64,000 bases of DNA from Bradyrhizobium frederickii (GTDB taxonomy: Bacteria > Pseudomonadota > Alphaproteobacteria > Rhizobiales > Xanthobacteraceae): NCBI RefSeq assembly GCF_004570865.1, contig NZ_SPQS01000027.1, positions 1-64,000 of the forward strand, written 5' to 3'. Below are positions 33,619-42,892 of the stretch, in pieces. The notes under the pieces were generated by a model. That model did no database searches. It worked only from the letters and a program-made list of their open reading frames with translations, and was not told the origin of the DNA. Made by a program: the position numbers and the translations under genes. Each line of letters begins with the position of its first letter. The first letter of the stretch is position 1.

Positions 33619-36600
33619 TCACGCCGCCTTCTTGCTCTCCGCGAGCTGCGCCAGCTGCCGCATGATCTCGGTGGTGCCGGCGAGACGCTCCTCCGGGGTC
33701 TCCCAGTCCTGCAGGAACACCACCTTCATGTCGGGCCGCACCTTGGCGGCCTGGCCGTGGCTGCGGATGAAGCTGACGAGGCGGTCGGGATGGGCGAAGG
33801 AATTGTCACGGAAGGCGATGACGGCGCCCTTCGGGCCGGCATCGATCTTCTCGACATTGGCCCTACGGCAGAACGCCTTGATCGCGGCGACCTTGAACAG
33901 GTAGCGCACCTCGTCCGGCAGCACGCCGAAGCGGTCGCGCATCTCGGCGCCGAAGTTCTCGATCTCCTCCTCGGTGTCGAGATCGGCGAGGCGCCGGTAC
34001 AGCGACAGCCGCACCGAGAGATCGCCGACATAGTCCTCCGGAATCAGCACGGGCATGCCGATCGTGATCTGCGGCGACCAGCGGTCGGCGGCGGGCTCGG
34101 AGACGCCGGCCTTGAGGTTGACGATCGCCTCCTCCAGCATCGTCTGATAGAGCTCGAAGCCGACCTCCTTGATGTGGCCGGACTGCTCCTCGCCGAGCAG
34201 GTTGCCGGCGCCGCGGATGTCGAGGTCGTGCGAGGCGAGCTGGAAGCCGGCGCCGAGCGTCTCCAGCGATTGCAGCACGGTGAGCCGGCGCTCGGCCTGT
34301 GCCGTGATCTTCTGCTGCGCCGGCAGCGTGAACAGCGCATAGGCCCGCAGCTTGGAGCGTCCGACCCGCCCGCGCAGCTGATACAGCTGGGCGAGGCCGA
34401 ACATGTCGGCGCGGTGCACGATGAGGGTGTTGGCGTTGGGAATGTCGAGGCCGGATTCCACGATCGTGGTCGACAGCAGGATGTCGAACTTGCCGTCGTA
34501 GAACGCGGTCATGATGTCCTCGATCACGGCGGGCGGCATCTGGCCGTGCGCGACCGCAACCTTCATCTCCGGCACGTTCTTGTCGAGGAAATCCTTGACC
34601 TCGGCGAGGTCGTCGATGCGCGGCACCACGTAGAACGCCTGCCCGCCGCGATAGCGCTCGCGCAACAATGCCTCGCGGATCATCAAGGGATCGTGCGGAG
34701 CGACGAAGGTGCGCACCGCCAGGCGATCCACGGGAGGCGAAGCGATGATCGAGAGCTCGCGCACGCCGGTGAGCGCGAGTTGCAGCGTGCGCGGGATCGG
34801 CGTTGCCGACAGCGTCAGCACGTGCACCTCGGAGCGAAGCGCCTTCAGCCGCTCCTTGTGAGTGACGCCAAAGTGCTGCTCCTCGTCGACGATCACGAGG
34901 CCGAGGTCGCGGAACTTGATCGCCTTGCCAAGCAGCGCGTGGGTGCCGACGACGATATCGACCGAGCCGTCGGCGATGCCCTTCTTGACCTGGTTCAGCT
35001 CCTTGGTCGCGATCAGGCGCGAAGCCTGCGCCACGTTGACCGGAAAGCCCTTGAAGCGCTCGGCAAAGGTCCTTGCGTGCTGGCGCGCCAACAGCGTGGT
35101 CGGCACCACGACCGCGACCTGCTTGCCCTCGAGCGCCACGGCAAACGCCGCGCGCAAGGCCACCTCGGTCTTGCCGAAGCCGACGTCGCCGCAGATCAGC
35201 CGGTCCATCGGACGGCCGAGTTCGAGATCCTTCAGCGTGGCTTCGATGGCCCCTAGCTGGTCCTCGGTCTCGTCATAGGGGAAGCGTGCGCAGAACTCGT
35301 CGTAGAGGCCGGGCTGCACCGGGAGCTTGGGCGCCTCGTGCAGCTGGCGCGCGGCCGCGATCTTGATCAATTCGCCCGCGATCTCGCGGATGCGGTTCTT
35401 GAGTTTCGCCTTGCGCGTCTGCCAGCCGCCGCCGCCCAGGCGATCCAGCTCGACATCGGTCTGGTCGGAGCCGTAACGCGACAGCAGCTCGATATTCTCG
35501 ACCGGCAGGAACAGTTTGGTTTCGGCGGCATAATGCAGCTCGAGGCAGTCGTGCGGCGCGCCGGCGACGTCGAGCGTTTGCAGGCCGATGAAGCGGCCGA
35601 TGCCGTGGTCGACATGGACGACGATGTCGCCGGCGGCAAGGCTCGTCACCTCCGAGATGAAATTGTCGAGCTTGCGGCTCGCCTTGCGCGGCCGCACCAG
35701 GCGGTCGCCGAGGATATCCTGCTCGCTGATGAGCGCGATCTCGTCGGTCTCGAAACCGCTCTCGAGGCCAAGCACCGCGAGCATGGTCTCGTTGCGCGGG
35801 GTTGCCTGCACGGTGCGCCAGGAGTTGACGCTGGTGGTGTGGGCCAGCTTGTGGTCGCGCAGCATCGAGGTCATACGGTCGCGCGAGCCTTCGCTCCACA
35901 GCGCGATCACCACCTTCTTGCGCTGGGCCTGCAGCGCCATGACGTGGCCGACCACGGATTCGAACACGTTGACATTGGTATCGTTGCGCTCCGGCGCGAA
36001 GTCGCGGCCCTTGCGCGCACCGGCGTCGACGACACTCGTCCCGTCAGCCGGAACCGAGAACTGCGTCAACCGCACCAGCGGCATGCCGCTCTCGCGCTCG
36101 GCCCATTCCCCGCTGGTGAGATAAAGCCGGTCAGGCGGCAGCGGCTTGTAGATCGCGCCGCCGCCGGGATGCTCCATCGCGTCGCGCCGGGCCTCGTAAT
36201 AGTCCTGGATCTGCTTGAAGCGCTCGCGGACGGCGTCCTCGGCCTGCGGCTCGATCGCGATCGGCGCGCCTTGCAGATAGTCGAACAGCGTGTCCATGCG
36301 GTCCTGGAACAGCGGCAGCCAGTGCTCCATGCCGGGATGGCGGCGGCCTTCGCTGACCGCCTCATACAGCGCATCGTCGCGCTCGGGCGCGCCGAACTCG
36401 GCAACGTAGCCCATGCGGAAACGGCGGATGGTGTCGGTGACGAGCTGGAATTCCGAGACCGGCACGAGGTCGAGCGAGCGCATATCGAGCAGCGTGCGCT
36501 GGGTCTCGGCATCGAAGGAGCGGATCGATTCCAGGCTGTCGCCGAAGAAATCGAAGCGGACCGGCTGCTCGAGGCCGGCCGGAAACAGATCGAGGATGCC

Positions 36601-37137
36601 GCCGCGCACGGCGTATTCGCCGGGCTCGCGCACGGTCGAGGAGCGGTTGTAGCCGTTGTGCTCGAGCCAGGCGACGATGGTATCCATCGGCACGACGTTG
36701 CCGGGGGCCACCGACAGCGCCTGCGCCGCGACCAGCTCGCGCGCGGGCACGCGCTGCACGGCGGCATTCACCGTGGTCAGCACGATCAGCGGCTTGTCGC
36801 TGCCGGTGAGCGAGGCAAGCCGGGCCAGCGTGGTCAGGCGTTGCGCCAAAATGCCGCCATGCGGCGAGACGCGGTCATAGGGCTGGCAGTCCCAGGCCGG
36901 GAAGGTCAGCACCGGCAGATCGGGGGCGAAGAACTGCAGCGCGCGTTCGAGCTGCTGCATGCGCGGACCGTCGCGGCAGACCACGGCAAGGCTGACGGCC
37001 GGCTTCTTCGGCCGCGCCGCGATGGCCCGGGCCAGATCGGAGATCACGAGGCCTTCGGCGCCTTCCGCGACATTGGCAAGCGTCAGCGCCCGGCCGGGCG
37101 CAAGCAGCTCGGCCGGAGATTTCATCCCCTGTTTCAT
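33619..37137 (-). CDS. mfd: Transcription-repair coupling factor Mfd
   Basis: 1172 aa, full length. Mfd removes RNA polymerase stalled at DNA damage and recruits UvrA. The N-terminal UvrB-like module is seen (PAWDCQPYDRVSPHGGI, VREPGEYAVRGGILDLFPAG). The RNA polymerase-interacting domain follows (AGDIVVHVDHGIGRF). The SF2 helicase motor has GDVGFGKTEVALRAAF (Walker A), DEEQHFGVTHKERLK and HGQMPPAVIEDIM, and the TRG motif region ends near GEEQSGHIKEVGFELY. The ATG at 37137 overlaps the sdhE stop (ATGA), although the two functions are unrelated; this order recurs in alphaproteobacteria. Confidence 0.97.
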   Translation of the reverse strand: MKQGMKSPAELLAPGRALTLANVAEGAEGLVISDLARAIAARPKKPAVSLAVVCRDGPRMQQLERALQFFAPDLPVLTFPAWDCQPYDRVSPHGGILAQRLTTLARLASLTGSDKPLIVLTTVNAAVQRVPARELVAAQALSVAPGNVVPMDTIVAWLEHNGYNRSSTVREPGEYAVRGGILDLFPAGLEQPVRFDFFGDSLESIRSFDAETQRTLLDMRSLDLVPVSEFQLVTDTIRRFRMGYVAEFGAPERDDALYEAVSEGRRHPGMEHWLPLFQDRMDTLFDYLQGAPIAIEPQAEDAVRERFKQIQDYYEARRDAMEHPGGGAIYKPLPPDRLYLTSGEWAERESGMPLVRLTQFSVPADGTSVVDAGARKGRDFAPERNDTNVNVFESVVGHVMALQAQRKKVVIALWSEGSRDRMTSMLRDHKLAHTTSVNSWRTVQATPRNETMLAVLGLESGFETDEIALISEQDILGDRLVRPRKASRKLDNFISEVTSLAAGDIVVHVDHGIGRFIGLQTLDVAGAPHDCLELHYAAETKLFLPVENIELLSRYGSDQTDVELDRLGGGGWQTRKAKLKNRIREIAGELIKIAAARQLHEAPKLPVQPGLYDEFCARFPYDETEDQLGAIEATLKDLELGRPMDRLICGDVGFGKTEVALRAAFAVALEGKQVAVVVPTTLLARQHARTFAERFKGFPVNVAQASRLIATKELNQVKKGIADGSVDIVVGTHALLGKAIKFRDLGLVIVDEEQHFGVTHKERLKALRSEVHVLTLSATPIPRTLQLALTGVRELSIIASPPVDRLAVRTFVAPHDPLMIREALLRERYRGGQAFYVVPRIDDLAEVKDFLDKNVPEMKVAVAHGQMPPAVIEDIMTAFYDGKFDILLSTTIVESGLDIPNANTLIVHRADMFGLAQLYQLRGRVGRSKLRAYALFTLPAQQKITAQAERRLTVLQSLETLGAGFQLASHDLDIRGAGNLLGEEQSGHIKEVGFELYQTMLEEAIVNLKAGVSEPAADRWSPQITIGMPVLIPEDYVGDLSVRLSLYRRLADLDTEEEIENFGAEMRDRFGVLPDEVRYLFKVAAIKAFCRRANVEKIDAGPKGAVIAFRDNSFAHPDRLVSFIRSHGQAAKVRPDMKVVFLQDWETPEERLAGTTEIMRQLAQLAESKKAA

Positions 37138-37424
37138 ACGCCGCCATCCGCGAGCGGATAGGCCTTGATGCGGGCGAACAGCGCGCCGGTAACATCAGCC
37201 AGCAGCGCCTTGTCGGCGGCGATGGCGGCATAGAGATCGGGATCGTTGAGATCGAGCAGCGTCTCGAGCTGCGTCAGTTCGTCATCGGACAGATTGCCGA
37301 TCTCGGCATCGGCGAAGCGGCCGAGGATCAGGTCCATCTCGCGCGTGCCGCGGTGCCAGCAGCGGAACAAAAGCCGCTTGCGGCGATCGTCCAGCCCGCT
37401 GCTCGATCGTGTCGTTCCCGTCAT
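37134..37424 (-). CDS. sdhE: FAD assembly factor SdhE (succinate dehydrogenase assembly factor 2)
   Basis: 96 aa. DDRRKRLLFRCWHRGTREMDLILGRFAD contains the RGxxE motif (RGTRE) that inserts FAD into SdhA. DELTQLETLLDLNDPDLYA completes the conserved helical bundle. Small soluble cytoplasmic protein required for covalent flavinylation of succinate dehydrogenase. Overlaps mfd downstream and is divergent from recG, with 185 bases between. Confidence 0.93.
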   Translation of the reverse strand: MTGTTRSSSGLDDRRKRLLFRCWHRGTREMDLILGRFADAEIGNLSDDELTQLETLLDLNDPDLYAAIAADKALLADVTGALFARIKAYPLADGGV

Positions 37425-37555
37425 GTCTCAAATCCAGTCAAACGCAGAAAGCCCGGACGTGCCGGGCCGGGGTGATATAGCCACTCGGGGTGGCCGTGTC
37501 AGCCCTCGATTTGGCATGGCCCGTCGGCCGGCGCAGGGTACGAAAAAAGACGTGG

Positions 37556-37578
37556 ATGCCCGCCACAAAGCCGGGCAT
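37556..37578. repeat. Short inverted repeat (ATGCCCG/CGGGCAT)
   Basis: ATGCCCG at 37556-37562 and CGGGCAT at 37572-37578 flank a nine-base loop. The context (GTGG-ATGCCCGCCACAAAGCCGGGCATGACG) resembles a short dispersed element often seen between Bradyrhizobium genes. It lies 30 bases before the recG start. Confidence 0.5.
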
Positions 37579-37609
37579 GACGGGCCGAAACGATCCTGGA
37601 TTCGCATCC

Positions 37610-39718
37610 ATGCGCCCCAGCCTGCTCAATCCGCTGTTTGCCGCCGTGACCAGCCTGCCCGGCGTCGGTCCGAAGCAGGACAAGCTGCTGCAGTACCTGC
37701 TCAGCCGCAGCGAGACGCCGCGGCTGGTCGATCTCTTGCTGCACCTGCCGAGCCAGGTGATCGATCGCCGGGCGCGGCCAAAGATCCGCGACGCGGTGCA
37801 GGGAACCATGGTGACGCTGGAGGTCATTGTCGACCGTCATCGCCCGCCCCCGCCGCGCAACGCGCGCGCGCCGTATCTGGTCTATGCCAGCGACGACACC
37901 GGTGACGTCGTGCTGACCTTCTTCCGCGCCAAGCCGGGCTATGTCGAAAAGCTGCTGCCGGTTGGCGAGAAGCGCTACGTCTCCGGCACGCTGCAGATGT
38001 ATGACGGCATCCCGCAGATCGTGCATCCCGACCGCGTGCTGGACGAGGAAGCGATCGCCAAGCTCTCGGGCATCGATCCGGTCTATCCGCTGACGGAGGG
38101 CCTCGCACTTGGCTCGCTCCGCCGGGCGATCGCGCAGGCGCTGCAGAAGCTGCCGGCGCTGCCCGAATGGATCAGCCCCGAGGTGCTGCGACGCTGCCAC
38201 TTCCCGCCGGTCGCCGAAGCGCTCACCCGCGTGCACCAACCGGTCGAGCTGACAGACATATTGCCCGACCAGCCGTTCTGGTCGCGCCTCGCCTTTGACG
38301 AGCTGCTGGCCGGCCAGCTCGCGCTCGCCCTGATCCGCGCGCAGCTGCGCCGCCCCGCCGGCGTGCGCAATGCAGGCGACGGACATCTGCGCAACAAGAT
38401 CATCGACGCCCTTCCCTACGCACTCACGCCCTCGCAACGCAACGCTGCGGCGGCCATCGCCGAGGACCTGAAGCAGCCCGTCCGCATGCTGCGCCTGCTC
38501 CAGGGCGACGTCGGCTCGGGCAAGACCGTCGTGGCGCTGCTCGCGGCCGCCGCGGTCGCGGAGGTCGGCAAGCAGGCCGCGCTGATGGCGCCGACCGAAA
38601 TCCTGGCGCGCCAGCACATCAAGACCATCGCCCCGCTCGCCGAGCGTGCCGGCATGCGCGTTGCGATCCTCACCGGCCGCGAGAAAGGCAAGGAACGGCG
38701 CGAGATCATCACGCAGCTCGCGGCAGGCGAGATCGACCTGCTCGTCGGCACCCATGCGCTGATCCAGGACGATGTGACCTTCCACGACCTCGCGCTCGCC
38801 ATCGTCGACGAGCAGCACCGCTTCGGCGTGCGCGAACGGCTTGCGCTAACGTCCAAGGGCGAAGCCGTCGACGTGCTGGTGCTCAGCGCGACGCCGATCC
38901 CGCGCACGCTGGTGCTGACCTATTTCGGCGACATGGACATCTCCGAGCTGCGCGAGAAGCCCGCCGGCCGGCAGCCGATCGACACCCGCGCCGTCGCCAT
39001 GAGCCGGCTCGGCGAGGTCATGGACGGCGTCGGCCGTGCCCTGCAATCGGGAAAACTGGTCTACTGGATCTGTCCGCTGGTGGAGGAGTCCGAAGCCGAA
39101 GGCACCGAACACCTCACCAACGCGACCAAGCGTTTCGAAAGCTTGCAAAAGCGTTTCGGCGATCGTGTCGGCCTCGTTCACGGCCAGATGAAGGGCACGG
39201 AAAAAGACCGCGTGATGGGCCAGTTCGCCGCCCACGAGATCGGGCTCCTGGTCGCGACCACGGTGGTCGAGGTCGGCGTCGACGTGCCCGCCGCCACCAT
39301 CATGGTGATCGAGAACGCCGAGCGCTTTGGCCTCGCCCAGCTGCACCAGCTGCGTGGCCGCATCGGCCGCGGCTCGGAGGCCTCGACCTGCATCCTGCTC
39401 TATTCGGAGCCGCTCGGCGAAATGTCGAAGGCGCGGCTGAAGGTGATCCGCGAGACCACCGACGGTTTCCGCATCGCCGAGGAAGATTTGAAGCTGCGCG
39501 GCGAAGGCGACGTGCTGGGTGTGCGCCAGAGCGGCCTGCCCGGCTACCGCATCGCGCGCCCGGAGGTTCACGGCCAGCTCATCGCCCAGGCGAGAGACGA
39601 GGCGCTGCGCATCCTGAAGGACGATCCGAAGCTGAAGGGCGAGCGCGGCGAGGCGCTGCGGTGCCTGCTCTATCTGTACGAACGGGACGAAGCGATCCCG
39701 CTGATCGGGGCGGGCTAA
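37610..39718 (+). CDS. recG: ATP-dependent DNA helicase RecG
   Basis: 702 aa from the ATG at 37610 (MRPSLLNPLF), the usual size; the frame is open for 40 more codons. RecG reverses stalled replication forks and processes branched DNA. The wedge/OB domain is in the first 250 residues (VTLEVIVDRH, YASDDTGDVVLTFF). The motor has LLQGDVGSGKTVVALL (Walker A), VDEQHRFGVRERL (DEQH box), LSATPIPRTL, and VGVDVPAATIMVIENAERFG with the QLRGRIGRG arginine-finger motif. Divergent from sdhE-mfd, forming a DNA-repair neighbourhood. Confidence 0.96.
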   Translation: MRPSLLNPLFAAVTSLPGVGPKQDKLLQYLLSRSETPRLVDLLLHLPSQVIDRRARPKIRDAVQGTMVTLEVIVDRHRPPPPRNARAPYLVYASDDTGDVVLTFFRAKPGYVEKLLPVGEKRYVSGTLQMYDGIPQIVHPDRVLDEEAIAKLSGIDPVYPLTEGLALGSLRRAIAQALQKLPALPEWISPEVLRRCHFPPVAEALTRVHQPVELTDILPDQPFWSRLAFDELLAGQLALALIRAQLRRPAGVRNAGDGHLRNKIIDALPYALTPSQRNAAAAIAEDLKQPVRMLRLLQGDVGSGKTVVALLAAAAVAEVGKQAALMAPTEILARQHIKTIAPLAERAGMRVAILTGREKGKERREIITQLAAGEIDLLVGTHALIQDDVTFHDLALAIVDEQHRFGVRERLALTSKGEAVDVLVLSATPIPRTLVLTYFGDMDISELREKPAGRQPIDTRAVAMSRLGEVMDGVGRALQSGKLVYWICPLVEESEAEGTEHLTNATKRFESLQKRFGDRVGLVHGQMKGTEKDRVMGQFAAHEIGLLVATTVVEVGVDVPAATIMVIENAERFGLAQLHQLRGRIGRGSEASTCILLYSEPLGEMSKARLKVIRETTDGFRIAEEDLKLRGEGDVLGVRQSGLPGYRIARPEVHGQLIAQARDEALRILKDDPKLKGERGEALRCLLYLYERDEAIPLIGAG

Positions 39719-39734
39719 TTTGGTCTCCAAATGC

Positions 39735-40748
39735 CTACTCGGTGCGAAGCTCATTTACGTACTGGATGATGAAACTGCACTTCGTTGCGACGCGAGGGGC
39801 GCTGTCTTGGGCCTCGTAGGTGCGCAAAGCATGTACAATCATCGAGCGATCGCCACACCCCTTCAGCTTGGGATCGAGAATGGTCAAGATCCTCGCTTGA
39901 CCTTGACGTGGAATGAAGCTTGCCAGCGCATCAATCGCAACGAGACTGAGCGGACGGCCGCTTGCAAGCCAACTCTGAACCCGACTCCAATTTAGATCGG
40001 AAACGGATGCAAGCTGCCCCCAGGAAGCAGTGACGTCCTGGCGCGGGAGGCGGGCCTCGATCCAATCCAGCACTGCGGGCGCGCCAAACCATGAGAGTGC
40101 TGACATCTGCTTTTCCAGATCGCGCCCTTGGACTGTCTTTAAAGCGTCGATTGTCTTGTGAAGCCCCTCGGCGGCTGGCAAGCACTTTGCGGCCGCCTCG
40201 GCCCAGATGAACAGTGATCTGTCTCGCCAAGCTCTCTCAAATTGCGCGCGCACCCATGGCGCAGCCGGGCTACCGACGACATTCGCACAAAGCTGGACCA
40301 TCGTCTCCCACACCTGCCGATTACCCGCCTCCGCGCGATCCTCAATTGCTGCGAGAACTGTGCCGGTCGCGAATGGCCTGAACGCTTCAAATTCTTCCTT
40401 TCCGAGGCGCCACCGCGTGACGCAGAAATCGATCAGGCGCTCGAGCGAACCGGCGCACATCTCCAGTGTGGGCGCACGCATGTCGTCAGTTGCGTAGTCG
40501 TCCACGTCCGGTTGGGAAGCCTCTCCGTCCTGATCATAGAAGTCGTCATGCAGCAGGAATTTGGTCCAACCATGTAAGGCAGCAAGGTTGAACCATTCGA
40601 TCGGCCGGAGCGCATAGTGTCGCAGACGATCCGCACATTCGTGACATAGACTATACGGTTGCCGGGGATCATCGTCGCGAACGTCTTCAACAGCCGGTGC
40701 TTGACGACAGGCTTGGCAAATCCAATGAACTCCAACTTCCTTGGTCAT
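39735..40748 (-). CDS. Unrecognised protein with N-terminal zinc ribbon
   Basis: 337 aa, no signal peptide. Four cysteines in two CxxC knuckles (Cys11/Cys14 in ICQACRQ; Cys35/Cys38 in LCHECAD) suggest a zinc ribbon. The remaining 290 residues are mostly helical and Trp-rich (HGWTKFLLHDDFYD, FCVTRWRLGKEEFEAF, WFGAPAVLDWIEARLP), perhaps HEAT-like repeats, but no family could be named. Base composition is lower in GC than the neighbours recG and the PanE-like gene, so recent acquisition is possible. Transcribed alone, convergent with recG. Confidence 0.65.
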   Translation of the reverse strand: MTKEVGVHWICQACRQAPAVEDVRDDDPRQPYSLCHECADRLRHYALRPIEWFNLAALHGWTKFLLHDDFYDQDGEASQPDVDDYATDDMRAPTLEMCAGSLERLIDFCVTRWRLGKEEFEAFRPFATGTVLAAIEDRAEAGNRQVWETMVQLCANVVGSPAAPWVRAQFERAWRDRSLFIWAEAAAKCLPAAEGLHKTIDALKTVQGRDLEKQMSALSWFGAPAVLDWIEARLPRQDVTASWGQLASVSDLNWSRVQSWLASGRPLSLVAIDALASFIPRQGQARILTILDPKLKGCGDRSMIVHALRTYEAQDSAPRVATKCSFIIQYVNELRTE

Positions 40749-40792
40749 GAACCCTTGGGGTGATAGGTGCGTGTTTCGGTCGGGTTGGCGGA

Positions 40793-41728
40793 CTATTGGC
40801 CAGGCATGGCTCTTCGCCGCCCGACTTCGTAAGCCGCCACATGCGCCCGCGCCAGATCCAGCACGGGCGTGTCGATGCCGAGCGCACGGGCGCGATTGGC
40901 CATGTCGCCCAGGATGTGCTCGGACTCGGTGACCGAGCCGCGCTCGATGTCACGCAGCATCGAAGCCTTCAGCGGCGAGTCGAGGGTCGTGAACAGCTTG
41001 TGGTCGAACTCGATGAACGGCGCGCGCGGCTCATATCCCGATGCTGTGGCAACGGCGCAGCATTCCGCGAAAAGGCGGAAAATCGACTGCTCACCGTCGG
41101 GCACGGCCAGGATGTCGCCGATGCTCGCCCGCATCAGGCAGGTGATGCCGGCGAGCGTCGAGAGCTGAACGAACTTCTCCCACATGTCCTGCATGATGGC
41201 TTCGCTGGCGCGCACGTCGATGCCGGGGACCTGGAGCAGCGTCTCCAATGCGAGCGCACGTTCGCTCAGTGCCCCCTCGATCTCGCCGAAGACGATCGTC
41301 TGATTGGCCATGAACTGAACGACCCGGCCATCCGCATCCAACCCGGCACTGACATTGGCGAGACCGCCGAGGACGCAGCTCGCGCCGAACCTGGCGGTAA
41401 GAGCGTTGATGTGTTTCAACCCGTTCAGGATCGGCAAAATCATCGTGTGGGGGCCGACGGCGGGCGCAAACTGGCTCATCGCGTCGTCGAGCGAGTAGGC
41501 TTTCACGCCGACGAGCACGAGGTCGAATGGCTCCTCGAGATCGCTGGCGATGATAAGCTTCGGCTGGACGGCGAAGTCGCCGTGTGGGCTCACGACCTTT
41601 AGTCCGTCCCGGCGCAACTGCTCCGCCCGCGTCCCGCGCACCAGGAAGGTCACGTCGCGGCCTGCTCGAACCAGGCACGCTCCATAATAGCCGCCGAGTG
41701 CGCCAGCGCCGATCACCAGCACTCTCAT
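40793..41728 (-). CDS. Ketopantoate reductase-family protein (2-dehydropantoate 2-reductase-like)
   Basis: 311 aa. MRVLVIGAGALGGYYGACLVRAG is the NADPH-binding fingerprint. VKAYSLDDAM contains the conserved Lys region, ILPILNGLKHI the NG motif, and KFVQLSTLAGITCLMRASIG corresponds to the catalytic KxxxNxxxN stretch but with Asn largely replaced. The fold and length match PanE/ApbA; the altered catalytic region means that a paralogue acting on another 2-oxo acid is more likely than pantothenate synthesis. Cytoplasmic. Upstream lies a dispersed palindrome. Confidence 0.8.
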   Translation of the reverse strand: MRVLVIGAGALGGYYGACLVRAGRDVTFLVRGTRAEQLRRDGLKVVSPHGDFAVQPKLIIASDLEEPFDLVLVGVKAYSLDDAMSQFAPAVGPHTMILPILNGLKHINALTARFGASCVLGGLANVSAGLDADGRVVQFMANQTIVFGEIEGALSERALALETLLQVPGIDVRASEAIMQDMWEKFVQLSTLAGITCLMRASIGDILAVPDGEQSIFRLFAECCAVATASGYEPRAPFIEFDHKLFTTLDSPLKASMLRDIERGSVTESEHILGDMANRARALGIDTPVLDLARAHVAAYEVGRRRAMPGQ

Positions 41729-41795
41729 TCGAACTCCCGTCTCAGAAGAACCGCAAACACAATAGCAGAGAGGCCCCGCAGCGTCTCCTCCCCCT

Positions 41796-41869
41796 CATTG
41801 CGAGCGCAGCGAAGCAATCCAGAATCTTTCCGCGGAGGGACTCTGGATTGCTTCGCTACGCTCGCAATG
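41796..41869. repeat. Dispersed palindrome, family C (CATTGCGAGCG arms)
   Basis: CATTGCGAGCGCAGCGAAGCAATCCAGA-type left arm pairs with TCTGGATTGCTTCGCTACGCTCGCAATG on the right, leaving a small loop around TTTCCGCGGAGGGA. It is a nearly perfect 74-base hairpin between two same-strand oxidoreductase genes. A single copy occurs in this window, but the sequence is of a type widely dispersed in Bradyrhizobium. Confidence 0.85.
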
Positions 41870-41930
41870 ACGTGTGGATAGAGACCCGCACATCGCAACT
41901 GCAAGCCTTGCGGGAGCGAACGTGGGTACG

Positions 41931-42791
41931 TCAGGTCTTCTTCCGCGCGTTCCCCGCGGCAAACGCCTTCAGCAATTTGGCATCCACCGCCTCGCCCGTC
42001 GCGTCATCCGCCAGATGCTCGAACCAGCGCGCAAAGCCCTCGTAGATCTGGCTGGCCGGATGATCGGGGCCGAGAAACCCGGAGATCTCCCGCATCTCCG
42101 CGACCCAGCGATAGGCTTTCGGAATCATGTCCGGCAGCGCGACCTCGAGCCGCGCCAGGATCGCGGGCTGGCTCAGTGCCAGCTCGTCGCGCAGCGCATC
42201 GGCGGCGCCCGCCTTGGTTGCCGCGATCACCATGGCCGAACCGATGCCGGCGAGGCCCTTGACGATGCCGGCATAGGACATCTTCAGCGCCGAGGCGGCG
42301 CCGACCGGGCCGTCGACGATCCGCACGTCGAGCCCGAAATCCTTTAGCACCGCGACGTCCTTGGCGTGCTCGCCGGACAGGTAGAACGCAGGGCTCTTGC
42401 CGCCTGGCTGCGGCGGAAAGCCGATGATGCCGGCATCGACGAACGGCGCCTGCGCCGAGCCGATGATCTCCTCGATCCCACGCACGGTGTCGACGTTGAC
42501 GGCGTTGCAATCCACCACGATTGGCTTGTGCTCGCGCCCGACGATCAGCGCCGCCAGCCGTTTGGCCAGCGCGACGGCTTCCCCGGGCGGCACGATCGAA
42601 AGAATGATGTCGGAGCCAGCGAGCGCATCGTCATCGGCACCGATCATGCCGGAATCTGCCGCGCGTTTGCGCGTCGCCTCGCTCCGCCCGGTCAGGGACG
42701 TCAGCACGCGCGCGCCATGCTCGCTGAGGCGGCGGGCGACGGCGCTGCCCATGGCGCCGGGCGCGAGGATCGCAATGGTCTTGGACATCAT
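41931..42791 (-). CDS. NAD(P)-dependent beta-hydroxyacid dehydrogenase-like protein (DUF1932 type)
   Basis: 286 aa from the first of two ATGs (42791; 42788 is equally possible). KTIAILAPGAMGSAVARRLSEHGARV is the dinucleotide-binding motif, and ILSIVPPGEAVALAKRLAA and VDCNAVNVDTVRGIEEI follow the beta-hydroxyacid dehydrogenase plan. GPVGAASALKMSYAGIVKGLAGIGSAM contains the catalytic Lys in the expected place, and DUF1932 fits the C-terminal third. Substrate unknown. The frame continues far upstream without a plausible start. Confidence 0.8.
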   Translation of the reverse strand: MMSKTIAILAPGAMGSAVARRLSEHGARVLTSLTGRSEATRKRAADSGMIGADDDALAGSDIILSIVPPGEAVALAKRLAALIVGREHKPIVVDCNAVNVDTVRGIEEIIGSAQAPFVDAGIIGFPPQPGGKSPAFYLSGEHAKDVAVLKDFGLDVRIVDGPVGAASALKMSYAGIVKGLAGIGSAMVIAATKAGAADALRDELALSQPAILARLEVALPDMIPKAYRWVAEMREISGFLGPDHPASQIYEGFARWFEHLADDATGEAVDAKLLKAFAAGNARKKT

Positions 42792-42892
42792 GCACTCCAG
42801 ATCGAACGCCGAGCGAGGCGCTCGGCTCGACGGGAGACTAGCAGAGGATGCCAACGCGCGCGTGACCGACGCCATCCCGCAACGGAATGGCT

